In this document: positions 35,578 through 44,799 of the stretch, in pieces
How the letters are laid out: the number at the start of each line of letters is the position of its first letter
Position numbering within the stretch: the first letter of the stretch is position 1
Assembly (NCBI GenBank): GCA_024640625.1
Contig: JAHEER010000004.1
Coordinates: 1 to 64,000 of the forward strand
DNA from: Desulfobulbaceae bacterium
GTDB lineage: Bacteria; Desulfobacterota; Desulfobulbia; Desulfobulbales; Desulfocapsaceae
DNA length: 64,000 bases
Direction of reading: 5' to 3'
Translations under genes and position numbers: made by a program
Notes under the pieces: model-generated
The model's input: the letters and a program-made list of their open reading frames with translations, nothing else
The model's database searches: none
Told to the model about the DNA's origin: nothing

Positions 35578-35978
35578 ATCTCAGTGAGTAGATGATAGTG
35601 CACTTTTCTGGTTCGGGGGCCATCAAATTCACAGAAAAAGATTTTTTGCCAGGTGCCAAGGGTGAATTCGCCGCTGTCGATGGCGATGGTAAGCGAGGAG
35701 CCCATCAGGCTGGCCATGATGTGGGCCGGTGAATTGCCTTCCATATGCTTGAAAGGGTGAGCCAGCGGCACCATTTTCCGGAAACCGTCAACTATGTCGA
35801 CTCTGACGGCAGGATCGGCTCCTTCGTTGATTGTCAGTCCGGCGGTGGTGTGCGGGTTGAACAGCAGGCAGACACCCTGGTCGATGCCACAGTCCTTGAG
35901 TTCTGTGGACAGCAGCATGGTAATATCGACAAGTTCCATGGTTTTAGATGTTTTCACCACAACATATCCGCTCTTCAT
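35574..35978 (-). CDS. yjbQ: YjbQ family protein (UPF0047)
   Basis: A 134-residue single-domain protein. FNPHTTAGLTINEGADPAV carries the conserved His, followed by HPFKHMEGNSPAHIMASLMG, LGTWQKIFFCEFDGPRTRKV and a short end. The family has been reported to have weak thiamine-phosphate synthase activity; its true role is unsettled. First gene of the four-gene yjbQ / small / UbiD / rluB operon. GAGAAA precedes the ATG. Confidence 0.9.
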   Translation of the reverse strand: MKSGYVVVKTSKTMELVDITMLLSTELKDCGIDQGVCLLFNPHTTAGLTINEGADPAVRVDIVDGFRKMVPLAHPFKHMEGNSPAHIMASLMGSSLTIAIDSGEFTLGTWQKIFFCEFDGPRTRKVHYHLLTEI

Positions 35979-36376
35979 AGTCGTTTCTCCGCAAGTTGTC
36001 TGGTTGGTGGGATGCGCATACTATAGAGACTGGAGCCTGGGGCGTCAATGCAGGGCGGCCCGGATTCCCTGGACGCCGAGTCGGTACAGAACCGTTCAAA
36101 TTGCTATTTGCGGTGAATTGTTCTATGGTGACCTTCGCAGATTATCCCCAGAGCATTTGCCAGTGAGTCTGCAGCGGTCGTGGAGCAAGGCAGTCTACGA
36201 TCTCAAGCCAATCGTCGACGGCTGTCTTGACAGATTCGGGATAGAAACGATAGTTAGTTCAGTTGAAACAGGTAGTGTCTCCCCGTATGAGTTATTCACC
36301 GTTAGGTTGATACGCCCTAATTAGTGAGAAATATTAAAGCATTGAAGTGATTTCCCCGGCAGGGAACACAAGTGAT
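35979..36376. other. 398-base divergent gap between yjbQ and glgA
   Basis: This gap holds an 11-bp stem with a 4-base bulge (GGCGTC 36041-36046, CAGGG 36051-36055, CCCTG 36067-36071, GACGCC 36072-36077). It also holds an open stretch to a stop at 36324 that has no good start codon and unusual third-base use. That stretch may be a decayed gene remnant. No convincing promoter was found. Confidence 0.4.
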
Positions 36377-37999
36377 ATGAAAGCGTCGGAACAACAGTCG
36401 ATAACTTCGGTATGGATGTTCAGCCGTGAGTACGGCCGTCTCGCCGGCGCCGGTGGGGTGAAAGATGTGGTTTCCCAGCTGGCCACCTCTCTGGCCCGCT
36501 GGAACAACAGGAAAGTCAGCGTGGTGCTGCCCTGCTACGGATTCATGGAGCCGGAACTCCTCGGTTTTACCAGGCTGCGAGATCCCCTTTATCCTGACAG
36601 ATTTCTGGAATTCGATGTGGCCATGGATTATGCCGACCTGGAGCGCAGGGAGAGAGTCGGGGTCTGGCACACCGTTCAGGACAGAGTTCAGATCTATCTG
36701 CTCGAGGCCCAGCGCTTCCTTGAGAAACAGGGGGTGTACACTTATACCAGGGAAGAGTCCCAGCGCGAGCCTTGGAAAGTCATGGGGCAGGGTCACCTGG
36801 ACTATTTTGCCATGAATGTTCTGCTGCAGAAGTCCGGTCTCGATTTACTCATGCTGCTGGATGAGAAACCGCAGATCATCCATTGCCACGACGGCCATAC
36901 CGCCATTGTTCCGGCCCTCATCAGGGAGTGCAGCGGTTATCGGAATTATTTCCGTAACTCTTCAGCGCTGGTAACCATTCATAATGCCGGAGTCGGCTAT
37001 CACCAGGAGGTTTCCGATCTGCCCTTTGTGCGGGCCATCACCGGTCTGCCCTGGCGGGTGATTCAGAATTCCTTGCTCGAGCACAGTTTCGATCCCTTTC
37101 TCGCCGCGGCGCCTTATGCAGCCATCAGCACGGTAAGTGAGAACTATGCCCAGGAACTGCAGCAGACGGATGCCGACTACTTGACCGGTTGGCTCGGTCA
37201 TCGACTTCTCGACAGCGGTGTCGTCATTGTCGGTATCACCAATGGTATCGACACCGAAGCGTTCAATCCGGCAGATCCTCAGAAAATGGACCTAGCCGCC
37301 GGCTTCAAAGTGGGTGGAACGGCCGAGGAACTGAGCGGAAAAGAGATCTGTAAAGAGGCGCTGCTGGCCGAGCTCAGCCTGCCGCCTGGTGACGACGAGG
37401 AGCGCATCGGTTTTCTAAGTGAGGATTCTGCCCGGCCGCTGTTTAGCTTTATCGGCCGGCTCAGCGAACAGAAAGGCGTCGATATTCTGATCGAAGCTGT
37501 GCAACTCTTCCTGGACGACGAGGTCGAGGCTTCGGTGGTGTGCCTGGGCAGCGGCTCGGAGGGGCTTGAACAGTCACTGGCCTTGGTGGCCCGGGACCCG
37601 CGTTATCAGGGTCAGCTCTGTTTTCTGAGGGCCTACAACCCAAAGCTGGCCAACCAGATTTACGCCGCCGGGGATTTTTTTGTTATTCCGTCACGCTACG
37701 AACCGTGCGGTTTGACCGACTACATAGCCCAGTTGTTCGGGAATCTGCCGATTGTCCATCATATAGGCGGCCTGGTGAAAGTGGTGGACGGAGTGACCGG
37801 CTTCGCCTACCGGGAGAACAGCCCGGAAAACCTGTACGAGGCGCTGCATCGGGCGCTCGCTGCGTTTTCAGACAGACCGCGGATCAGGGAGATGCAGGCG
37901 GCGGCGCTGGAGAAAATACAAGAGCAGCATACCTGGAAACGGGTCATGCAGGACTATGTGCAACTTTATAAAACATGCAGGGCGGATAAAAAGTTATGA
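36377..37999 (+). CDS. glgA: Glycogen/starch synthase-like glycosyltransferase (GT5), divergent
   Basis: A 540-residue GT5-type protein. Recognisable parts are the N-terminal half with AGAGGVKDVVSQLATSLARW, IIHCHDGHTAIVPALI, ALVTIHNAGVGYHQ, ISTVSENYAQEL and GITNGIDTEAFNP, and the C-terminal half with FSFIGRLSEQKGVDILIEA, DFFVIPSRYEPCGLTDYIAQ and HIGGLVKVVDG. The KTGGL motif that binds ADP-glucose in classic GlgA reads GAGGV here, so the Lys is missing and donor or acceptor may differ. ATG 36377 is preferred over GTG 36347. It is followed by gap. Confidence 0.82.
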   Translation: MKASEQQSITSVWMFSREYGRLAGAGGVKDVVSQLATSLARWNNRKVSVVLPCYGFMEPELLGFTRLRDPLYPDRFLEFDVAMDYADLERRERVGVWHTVQDRVQIYLLEAQRFLEKQGVYTYTREESQREPWKVMGQGHLDYFAMNVLLQKSGLDLLMLLDEKPQIIHCHDGHTAIVPALIRECSGYRNYFRNSSALVTIHNAGVGYHQEVSDLPFVRAITGLPWRVIQNSLLEHSFDPFLAAAPYAAISTVSENYAQELQQTDADYLTGWLGHRLLDSGVVIVGITNGIDTEAFNPADPQKMDLAAGFKVGGTAEELSGKEICKEALLAELSLPPGDDEERIGFLSEDSARPLFSFIGRLSEQKGVDILIEAVQLFLDDEVEASVVCLGSGSEGLEQSLALVARDPRYQGQLCFLRAYNPKLANQIYAAGDFFVIPSRYEPCGLTDYIAQLFGNLPIVHHIGGLVKVVDGVTGFAYRENSPENLYEALHRALAAFSDRPRIREMQAAALEKIQEQHTWKRVMQDYVQLYKTCRADKKL

Positions 38000-38046
38000 G
38001 CCGGATCCTCTGCCATGTCAGATGGGAACCCCCGTTCAGAATGTAA

Positions 38047-39069
<1,023 letters not shown>

Positions 39070-39150
39070 CCTTATTGCCAATCTGCCTCATCCTGTTGCC
39101 GCTGGAACGGGAAACGGGCAGGGGATACGCGCTTTTTAAACTGAGCTCAG

Positions 39151-42100
39151 ATGAATACGGTCAGTCATCGCAGCATCGATTCGGACGCTCTCAAGGCAAA
39201 TCTTCTTGAGACCGCTGAACATGTGGAAATCCGTCCGGATCTGGCCAGGCTGCTGGAGGTGGTGGAAAAGTACCGGGGTATCCACACCCGGCTCGAAAGC
39301 CTCCTCTACGAGATCTGCCATCCCTACCGCAACTGGAACATCATCCTGCCGCTGCTCAGGAGTTTTGTGCTGAAGAACTTCCAGCACTACATCAAGACCG
39401 GCTGCGGGCCCGAAGCCTTCTCCCTGTTTTCCGGTCTCTTTTTCGAGGCCGCCCGGGATTCGCTCAAGAACAGCGGACTGCTCTCCCGGATTTTCGAGTC
39501 TCACTGGGACTGGATAGACAAGCTCACCAGCCAGCTCAATGGTAACGACCTGGCTGCTTTCGAGCAGCAACTCAACATCACTTTCGACCGTTTCATCGAG
39601 TTGGGAACAGGGGATGAAGAAGTATTGATTCATCTGATCCACGGCCGCCAATCGGTCAAGCGGGTAATCGCCAGGCTCCGCTCTCAGATCGAACGACTGG
39701 GGATCGATTGGGACTATCAATCGGCTGCCCGCCTGCTCCAGCTGGTTCTGCAGATAAATTATGACTACTGGCTCCAGGAGGATGATCCCCTAGCCTGGAT
39801 TGCCCAGCACAATCCTTCGGCACCGGTGGGTCTGCCAGGCGGGGATAGCTTCGCCAGGATCTCCCATCAAGCGTTGCAGGAGCATCGCCGTGAACTCGAG
39901 CTCATCGGTAGGGAACCTGATTCAGCATCCGCCCTCTCCCGCCTGCTGGTATTGCCCTCACACATAGAAATAGTGCGGATCTACAGGGAAATTCCCGGTT
40001 ATCTCGGCCAGATCGCCGACCCGACCCTGACCGCACCTCCGGCAGACGGTGAATCCGCCCATCCCGCAGAAAACCTGAAGCTGCTCTTCATGTTCAAGAT
40101 CATGGACACCAAAGGGCTTCATCTCATCCACGAGGAGACGCTGCGGGAAATCAACTCCAGCCTGGTTATCCTGGTGCGGCGGCAGAGCTTTGAAGAAATA
40201 GAGGAATTTCTGCTGACCACTTTCGAGCTGCTCAAGGCGAACGTGCGCAAGTACCCCCACACTTCGCTGCAATGTATCCAGGTTTTGGGCGGCGAAGTAT
40301 TCAAACGGGGCAACAGCAGGATGGTGGAGGCCTTTCTCTGGGGAGTCGTGCGCTTTGGTTTTCAACCCGCCAATGTATCCGGTGTCGACGAGGATTGGCA
40401 GCCGATCATCAACCCCGCCCACCTGAACAACATCAGGGTTTGGCTGAACCTGATCATGCAGGAGCCGAAATGGTGCGGGACACTCTTTTCGGCCCTGATT
40501 ATACATCTGAAATTGACCGGCACCTGCGTCAAGGACACCGATCTTTTCCAGCGAGACATCACCGAGCTGCTGAACCAGCCCATCGAACCGATCTACAACC
40601 TGACCAAACAGTTTACCAAACTGATGCCCGTCTTTTTCAACGAGATCGGGGCCGAAGGCGAACTCCGCGATGTCTCCACCGAGCTCGACGAGATTCACCG
40701 GCGCAAGGACGTACTCATCCATTTTCTGAGGAAGCAGAGCCACGTCGAGAGTTCGAACCTGATCGTCGACTTCATCCGGGCCATCTTCATGTTCTGGAAA
40801 ACCAGGGATAAACGACAACTGCTCCCCTTTATTCCCGCCGAAGTGTTTACCCAGATTGCCGATACCGGCATTTTCGTTGACCATCAGAACCTGCTGGTCA
40901 ATCGGGTCTTCGAGCGCTTCGAGCTGATCCAGATCGACGACGTCTTTCAGGTCGGCCAGAAGATGCTCACCTCTTTCGTTGATGAGCAGCAGGATTGCAA
41001 GCCCCAGGAACGACGCCGTTTCCTGTTGCTGGTCAGGATGTTCAGGCTGATTCATAAAAAATACAATCTGGGCTTCCAGGAGCTGCGCTCTGAACTCAAA
41101 CAGGCGGCGGCCGAGGGCTTTCCCGAGATGGAGCCTCTGCTGGACAAAATCGACGCCAGAGACACCTTCGGCATCCTTGAAGCAACTCTGGACGCCCTGG
41201 AGAATCTCAAGGAAATCATCCTCTCTGACGAACACTTCGAGGCCCGTGAGGATATCTATTACAAACGGCACATCGCGGTCGATATCCCATCAGTCTATGG
41301 TCGCTACCGGGAAAAGAAATTCGACAGCCTGTCACTTACCTTTCGACTGGAGAATCTGGCCAACATCTATTTGGAGCTACTGCCGGCCACGGTAAATCTA
41401 TCCTTTATCACCAAGGCGACCTTTTACTCAATCACCAGGTGCCTTAAAGTCTATCGCAGGGCCCTGCACATCGATGGCATCGCCTCCCGAAAACTTGACA
41501 CCTACCTGGCCCTGCTGGTCAGCTCTCTGAAAATCAGACGTTTTTCCTACACCCAGTACCTCGATATTTTCCGCGGTCTGTCGGAGGGCGTAAAAGACGT
41601 TATTTATGCCTACTACACCAATATTCATCAGAAGAACCTGTCGCTGATCATCCCCCAGATCGGCGGGGACAATCTGCTGCCGCGCTATAAGACGCTGTGG
41701 AACGAGACGGAGATGGGCAACACCGTCCACTCGATTTCCGAGGGATTTTTAAGAGACCTCATTGCCTCGGCCTTCGGGCTCCAGCATTTGGACAATTTCA
41801 TTCTGCGGATCATTCAGACCCTCGAAAGTCAGCGGGAAGTTCTGGATGAGAAAACGCTCGATCTGCTGATGACCTACAACCCCGAGAACGCGATCTCGCT
41901 GCTTGACAAGGTCAATCCCTATACCCACGACCTCATCCATCTCGGCAATAAAGGGTTCAACCTGATAACCCTGACGGAGGAACATAAGCAGATACCGCCT
42001 GCCTTCGTCATCACCACCGAGGTGTTCCGCTGCCGCGAGGTAATTTTCGGATTCTCCAAGGCCAGGCAGGAATTCATGCAGCAGATCAGAAAAGCTTTGA

Positions 42101-43416
42101 CCGCTATCGAGGAGCAGACCGGCAAGGTCTTCGGTTCTTCCGAGAAGCCGCTGCTGCTCTCGGTGCGCAGCGGCAGTGCCATCTCCATGCCGGGAATGAT
42201 GGCCACGGTCCACAACGTCGGCCAGAATGAAGATCTGGTGCAGGAATTCATCAGCGTCCACGGCAACGAATATTTTGCCTGGGACAACTATCGACGTTTT
42301 CTGCAGTCCTGGGCAATGATTTCCGGGGTCGAGAGGGAAGATTTTCAAGAATTAATGGACGAGGCCAAGGCGCGTCACCAGGTCGTCCTAAAGCGCCAGT
42401 TCACCGCGGCGCAGATGAAGGAACTGGCCCTGAATTACCAGAAGCTGGTGCGGCGCCGGGGACTCGGCATTCCCGACGATCCCTGGCTCCAGTTGATCGG
42501 TGCCATCGAGATGGTGCTGGACTCGTGGGACAACCAGAAATCCATCGATTACCGTCGGATCATGGATGTTTCTCCATCCTGGGGGACGGCGGTCATTGTC
42601 CAAGCCATGGTCTTCGGCAATCGCAGTGAAGGCTCCGGTTCCGGCGTGCTGTTCACTGCCCACCCGTATCGTAAAGTACAGCGGGTGGCGCTCTGGGGTG
42701 ATTACGCTTACCAGGATCAGGGCGAGGATATTGTCTCCGGACTGGTGACCTCCTATCCGATTTCCATCGAACAGGCAGAGATCGACGGCCGCTCCCGGGA
42801 TGATACCCTGGAAATCAGATTTCCCGAGATCTACCAGCAGCTTCTTTCCATTTCCAGGGAACTGGTCTATGACAAACGCTGGAGCCCCCAGGAAATCGAG
42901 TTCACCTTCGAAGGCCCCGATTCCGAGGATCTTTACATTCTGCAGACCCGCGACATGATTACCATCAAGCAGAAAGAGCTCCTCAACGTGTTTGTGGAAA
43001 CATCGGACCTGGATCAATCGACGCTTGCCAAAGGTATTGGCGTGTCAGGCTCGGCGCTGGCGGGCAAAGCGGTGTTTACCAGTGAGGACATCGCCCTGCT
43101 GCGGGCCAGAGAGCCGGAGACGCCGCTCATCCTGATCCGCCAGGACACCGTTCCCGAAGACATCACCATTATTTCGTTGACCGACGGACTGCTTACCTCC
43201 CGTGGCGGCCAGACCTCGCACGCCTCGGTGGTGGCGGTGCGGTTGGAGAAGACCTGTGTGGTCGGCTGCAAACAGCTTCGCGTCTATGAGAGCCATGCCG
43301 AGGTAAACGGCCACCGGATCGAGTTTGGCGACGAGGTTTCGATCGATGGTCGCAACGGGCTCCTGCTCAGAGGCAGTCATCCTGTCAGAGAAGAAATGCA
43401 TATTCTGCCGATTTAG
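39151..43416 (+). CDS. Giant PEP-synthase/pyruvate-phosphate-dikinase-like protein with unknown N-terminal region
   Basis: A 1421-residue protein. The last ~490 residues are a PPDK/PEP-synthase ATP-grasp domain (GNKGFNLITL, PPAFVITTEV, LLLSVRSGSAISMPGMM, SGSGVLFTAHP, EIEFTFEG, YILQTRDM). They are followed by the swivelling phosphohistidine domain with TSRGGQTSHASVVA, catalytic His1357. The PEP/pyruvate-binding TIM barrel that normally follows is absent. The first ~920 residues are mainly helical and not recognised. It may phosphorylate another substrate or use a separate acceptor protein; this is inference. The order ATP-grasp then His differs from plant glucan-water dikinase (His then ATP-grasp). 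Weak ribosome site at ATG 39151. Confidence 0.83.
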   Translation: MNTVSHRSIDSDALKANLLETAEHVEIRPDLARLLEVVEKYRGIHTRLESLLYEICHPYRNWNIILPLLRSFVLKNFQHYIKTGCGPEAFSLFSGLFFEAARDSLKNSGLLSRIFESHWDWIDKLTSQLNGNDLAAFEQQLNITFDRFIELGTGDEEVLIHLIHGRQSVKRVIARLRSQIERLGIDWDYQSAARLLQLVLQINYDYWLQEDDPLAWIAQHNPSAPVGLPGGDSFARISHQALQEHRRELELIGREPDSASALSRLLVLPSHIEIVRIYREIPGYLGQIADPTLTAPPADGESAHPAENLKLLFMFKIMDTKGLHLIHEETLREINSSLVILVRRQSFEEIEEFLLTTFELLKANVRKYPHTSLQCIQVLGGEVFKRGNSRMVEAFLWGVVRFGFQPANVSGVDEDWQPIINPAHLNNIRVWLNLIMQEPKWCGTLFSALIIHLKLTGTCVKDTDLFQRDITELLNQPIEPIYNLTKQFTKLMPVFFNEIGAEGELRDVSTELDEIHRRKDVLIHFLRKQSHVESSNLIVDFIRAIFMFWKTRDKRQLLPFIPAEVFTQIADTGIFVDHQNLLVNRVFERFELIQIDDVFQVGQKMLTSFVDEQQDCKPQERRRFLLLVRMFRLIHKKYNLGFQELRSELKQAAAEGFPEMEPLLDKIDARDTFGILEATLDALENLKEIILSDEHFEAREDIYYKRHIAVDIPSVYGRYREKKFDSLSLTFRLENLANIYLELLPATVNLSFITKATFYSITRCLKVYRRALHIDGIASRKLDTYLALLVSSLKIRRFSYTQYLDIFRGLSEGVKDVIYAYYTNIHQKNLSLIIPQIGGDNLLPRYKTLWNETEMGNTVHSISEGFLRDLIASAFGLQHLDNFILRIIQTLESQREVLDEKTLDLLMTYNPENAISLLDKVNPYTHDLIHLGNKGFNLITLTEEHKQIPPAFVITTEVFRCREVIFGFSKARQEFMQQIRKALTAIEEQTGKVFGSSEKPLLLSVRSGSAISMPGMMATVHNVGQNEDLVQEFISVHGNEYFAWDNYRRFLQSWAMISGVEREDFQELMDEAKARHQVVLKRQFTAAQMKELALNYQKLVRRRGLGIPDDPWLQLIGAIEMVLDSWDNQKSIDYRRIMDVSPSWGTAVIVQAMVFGNRSEGSGSGVLFTAHPYRKVQRVALWGDYAYQDQGEDIVSGLVTSYPISIEQAEIDGRSRDDTLEIRFPEIYQQLLSISRELVYDKRWSPQEIEFTFEGPDSEDLYILQTRDMITIKQKELLNVFVETSDLDQSTLAKGIGVSGSALAGKAVFTSEDIALLRAREPETPLILIRQDTVPEDITIISLTDGLLTSRGGQTSHASVVAVRLEKTCVVGCKQLRVYESHAEVNGHRIEFGDEVSIDGRNGLLLRGSHPVREEMHILPI

Positions 43417-43500
43417 GCCATGGAATTCAGTTTTACACCAATTTCTGGAAAACGACGGCTCCGGTGGCCAGGTACTAAGCGGTGCGGCGCTTTCTGAAAA

Positions 43501-43527
43501 GCTCATCAGCAGTGACTGATGATGAGC
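43501..43527 (+). terminator. Possible hairpin after the dikinase-like gene
   Basis: GCTCATCA (43501-43508) pairs with TGATGAGC (43520-43527) around 11 bases. No T-run follows, so termination would be weak or Rho-assisted. Confidence 0.3.
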
Positions 43528-43565
43528 ACGCAACACGAAAAACTAAATCCAAGTAAGAGGAAGAT

Positions 43566-43787
43566 ATGAAAAAGCAGAAACTATTGAAAGGTTCCCCCTT
43601 GTTTGCTTTAGCCAGGACCAAGGCGCGGCGGCTCGATATCGAAAGCAAGGGGCTGAAAATGGCGGAACTGATCCATACGGTGCAGCTCAAAGAAGGGCAC
43701 CAGGATTGTTTCACCAGAAAAGAAACCTGCTCTGAGCGGGACTGCTGCTGGCAGCTGTCCTGCGGTGCGAAAATGGTAAACGACTAG
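43566..43787 (+). CDS. Small SAP-like cysteine-containing protein
   Basis: A 73-residue basic protein with an N-terminal SAP/Rho-N-like helix pair (LKMAELIHTVQLKEGHQDCF) and a cysteine cluster (CSERDCCWQLSC, five cysteines in the last 30 residues). Similar small proteins with 'AELIR-IQ-x-EGN-x-CF ... CxxxxCCW-xxC' are common in Desulfobacterota; function is unknown, nucleic acid or metal binding is plausible. GAGGAAGAT precedes ATG 43566. Its TAG shares the CTAG at 43784-43787 with the convergent gene. Confidence 0.8.
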   Translation: MKKQKLLKGSPLFALARTKARRLDIESKGLKMAELIHTVQLKEGHQDCFTRKETCSERDCCWQLSCGAKMVND

Positions 43788-44002
43788 TTTTGCTGCCTGC
43801 TCTCGGGTATGCCCAGGGCTTTGAGGATCAGGCCCATGGGACACTTTTTTGAAAAACCGAACTGCAGCAGGTTGAGCCCCACGAACGCAGTGAATAACAG
43901 CCAGTATTTACTGTGAAAAATTGGGCTGGCCTCAACACCTAAAGCGAGGCTTGCGAGAATGAAAAAGCCGGCGATTGCGTGAATCCAGTCATTAATGATC
44001 AT
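43784..44002 (-). CDS. DUF2892 small membrane protein
   Basis: A 72-residue protein with two hydrophobic segments (about residues 8-22 and 31-49), a KKCPMG turn and a polar end, the pattern of the DUF2892/YgaP-type membrane domain, often paired with rhodanese or ArsR genes. It lies 53 bases downstream of an ArsR gene on the minus strand, so it is probably under its control. Confidence 0.85.
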   Translation of the reverse strand: MIINDWIHAIAGFFILASLALGVEASPIFHSKYWLLFTAFVGLNLLQFGFSKKCPMGLILKALGIPESRQQN

Positions 44003-44055
44003 GGTACTACTCGGGTGGTTGAGTTTGTCTGATAGGTAATCGGTTCACTTGCAGT

Positions 44056-44355
44056 TTAAAGGTCGGGACAGAAAAGATGCCGCATCTTCTGGATTAGTTC
44101 CAAGATGCGCTGGTCGGTAATTCTGTTGTAAATGAAATTGGCGTCTTTACGGAAGTCAATAATGCCCTGACTTCTCAAAATGTTCAGGTGTTGGGAGACG
44201 TTTGCGTTGGTGGTCTTCACCTGCTCCCTTATGTCTCCCACCGACATCTCTTCTTCCTGAAGCAGGCAGAGAATTTTGAGCCGGATCGGGTGGGACATCG
44301 ACTTGAGCAGTTTGGATATGACCTCGATCTGTTCATCTTTCATGTCTTCTTGCAT
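44056..44355 (-). CDS. ArsR-family regulator, candidate persulfide sensor
   Basis: A 99-residue winged-helix regulator. LLKSMSHPIRLKILCLL and VKTTNANVSQHLNILRSQGII form the HTH, FRKDANFIYNRI is the wing, and a C-terminal helix ends in FCPDL. There is no CxC metal site. Its only two cysteines are Cys30 and Cys96, 66 residues apart, the same spacing as the reactive pair of SqrR (41/107) and BigR (42/108), which sense reactive sulfur. With DUF2892 as partner this suggests sulfide/persulfide response; inference. Confidence 0.92.
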   Translation of the reverse strand: MQEDMKDEQIEVISKLLKSMSHPIRLKILCLLQEEEMSVGDIREQVKTTNANVSQHLNILRSQGIIDFRKDANFIYNRITDQRILELIQKMRHLFCPDL

Positions 44356-44799
44356 GACGGCTCCCTCTTAGCCTGGTTTCCATCCGGAAACGGCCCTTTT
44401 AGCAGATATCTAGTTGTGCTCGAAATCTTAACCCCGGACGCACTTCCGCCTGCGGCAGAATTCCTCGCACGCCATTATCTTGAAGCAAAAGTACTGGTTT
44501 CCCATAGAAAACTGTCTTAGTTATTTCAGCGTTTAATTTAATTTTCAAGTAATAAACTGTAAAGAACTTTTTGGCCAAGGCCAAGGCTTCTTATTTAAGT
44601 ATTTATATTTATTAATAATATATATTCGTCCAGCATGCATTATGAAGTGGTTTTCGGAGTGACGGTGTAAAAGGATAAGAATTCTTGCTTATATCAGATA
44701 TATTGATATTATAGTTAAAATTGATTTGGAAATTGTTCGGGTCTTTTTGAATTTTATCGTTTGCACTGTCCAGCAGTCAGATTTCAGGTGGAGACTTCA
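44356..44799. other. 444-base AT-rich gap between arsR-type gene and acs
   Basis: The gap between the divergent ArsR and acs genes is unusually AT-rich from about 44520 to 44760. It contains the 8-base palindrome AGATATCT near 44403. No gene, tRNA or sigma-54 site was recognised. It should hold the promoters of both genes but I cannot choose between many weak matches. Confidence 0.4.

Noticed and set aside
36078-36324. Open stretch before glgA that reads like a protein end (...YELFTVRLIRPN)
   Set aside because: No ATG or GTG with ribosome site, unlike third-base use, and it follows a hairpin; kept only as a possible remnant in the gap description.
39958-41271. 437-codon open frame opposite the dikinase-like gene
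   Set aside because: Lies within the continuous 1421-codon gene; no domain seen.
39151-43416. Identity as glucan-water dikinase because of length and glgA neighbour
   Set aside because: Domain order is ATP-grasp then histidine domain, opposite to plant GWD, and no carbohydrate-binding module was recognised.
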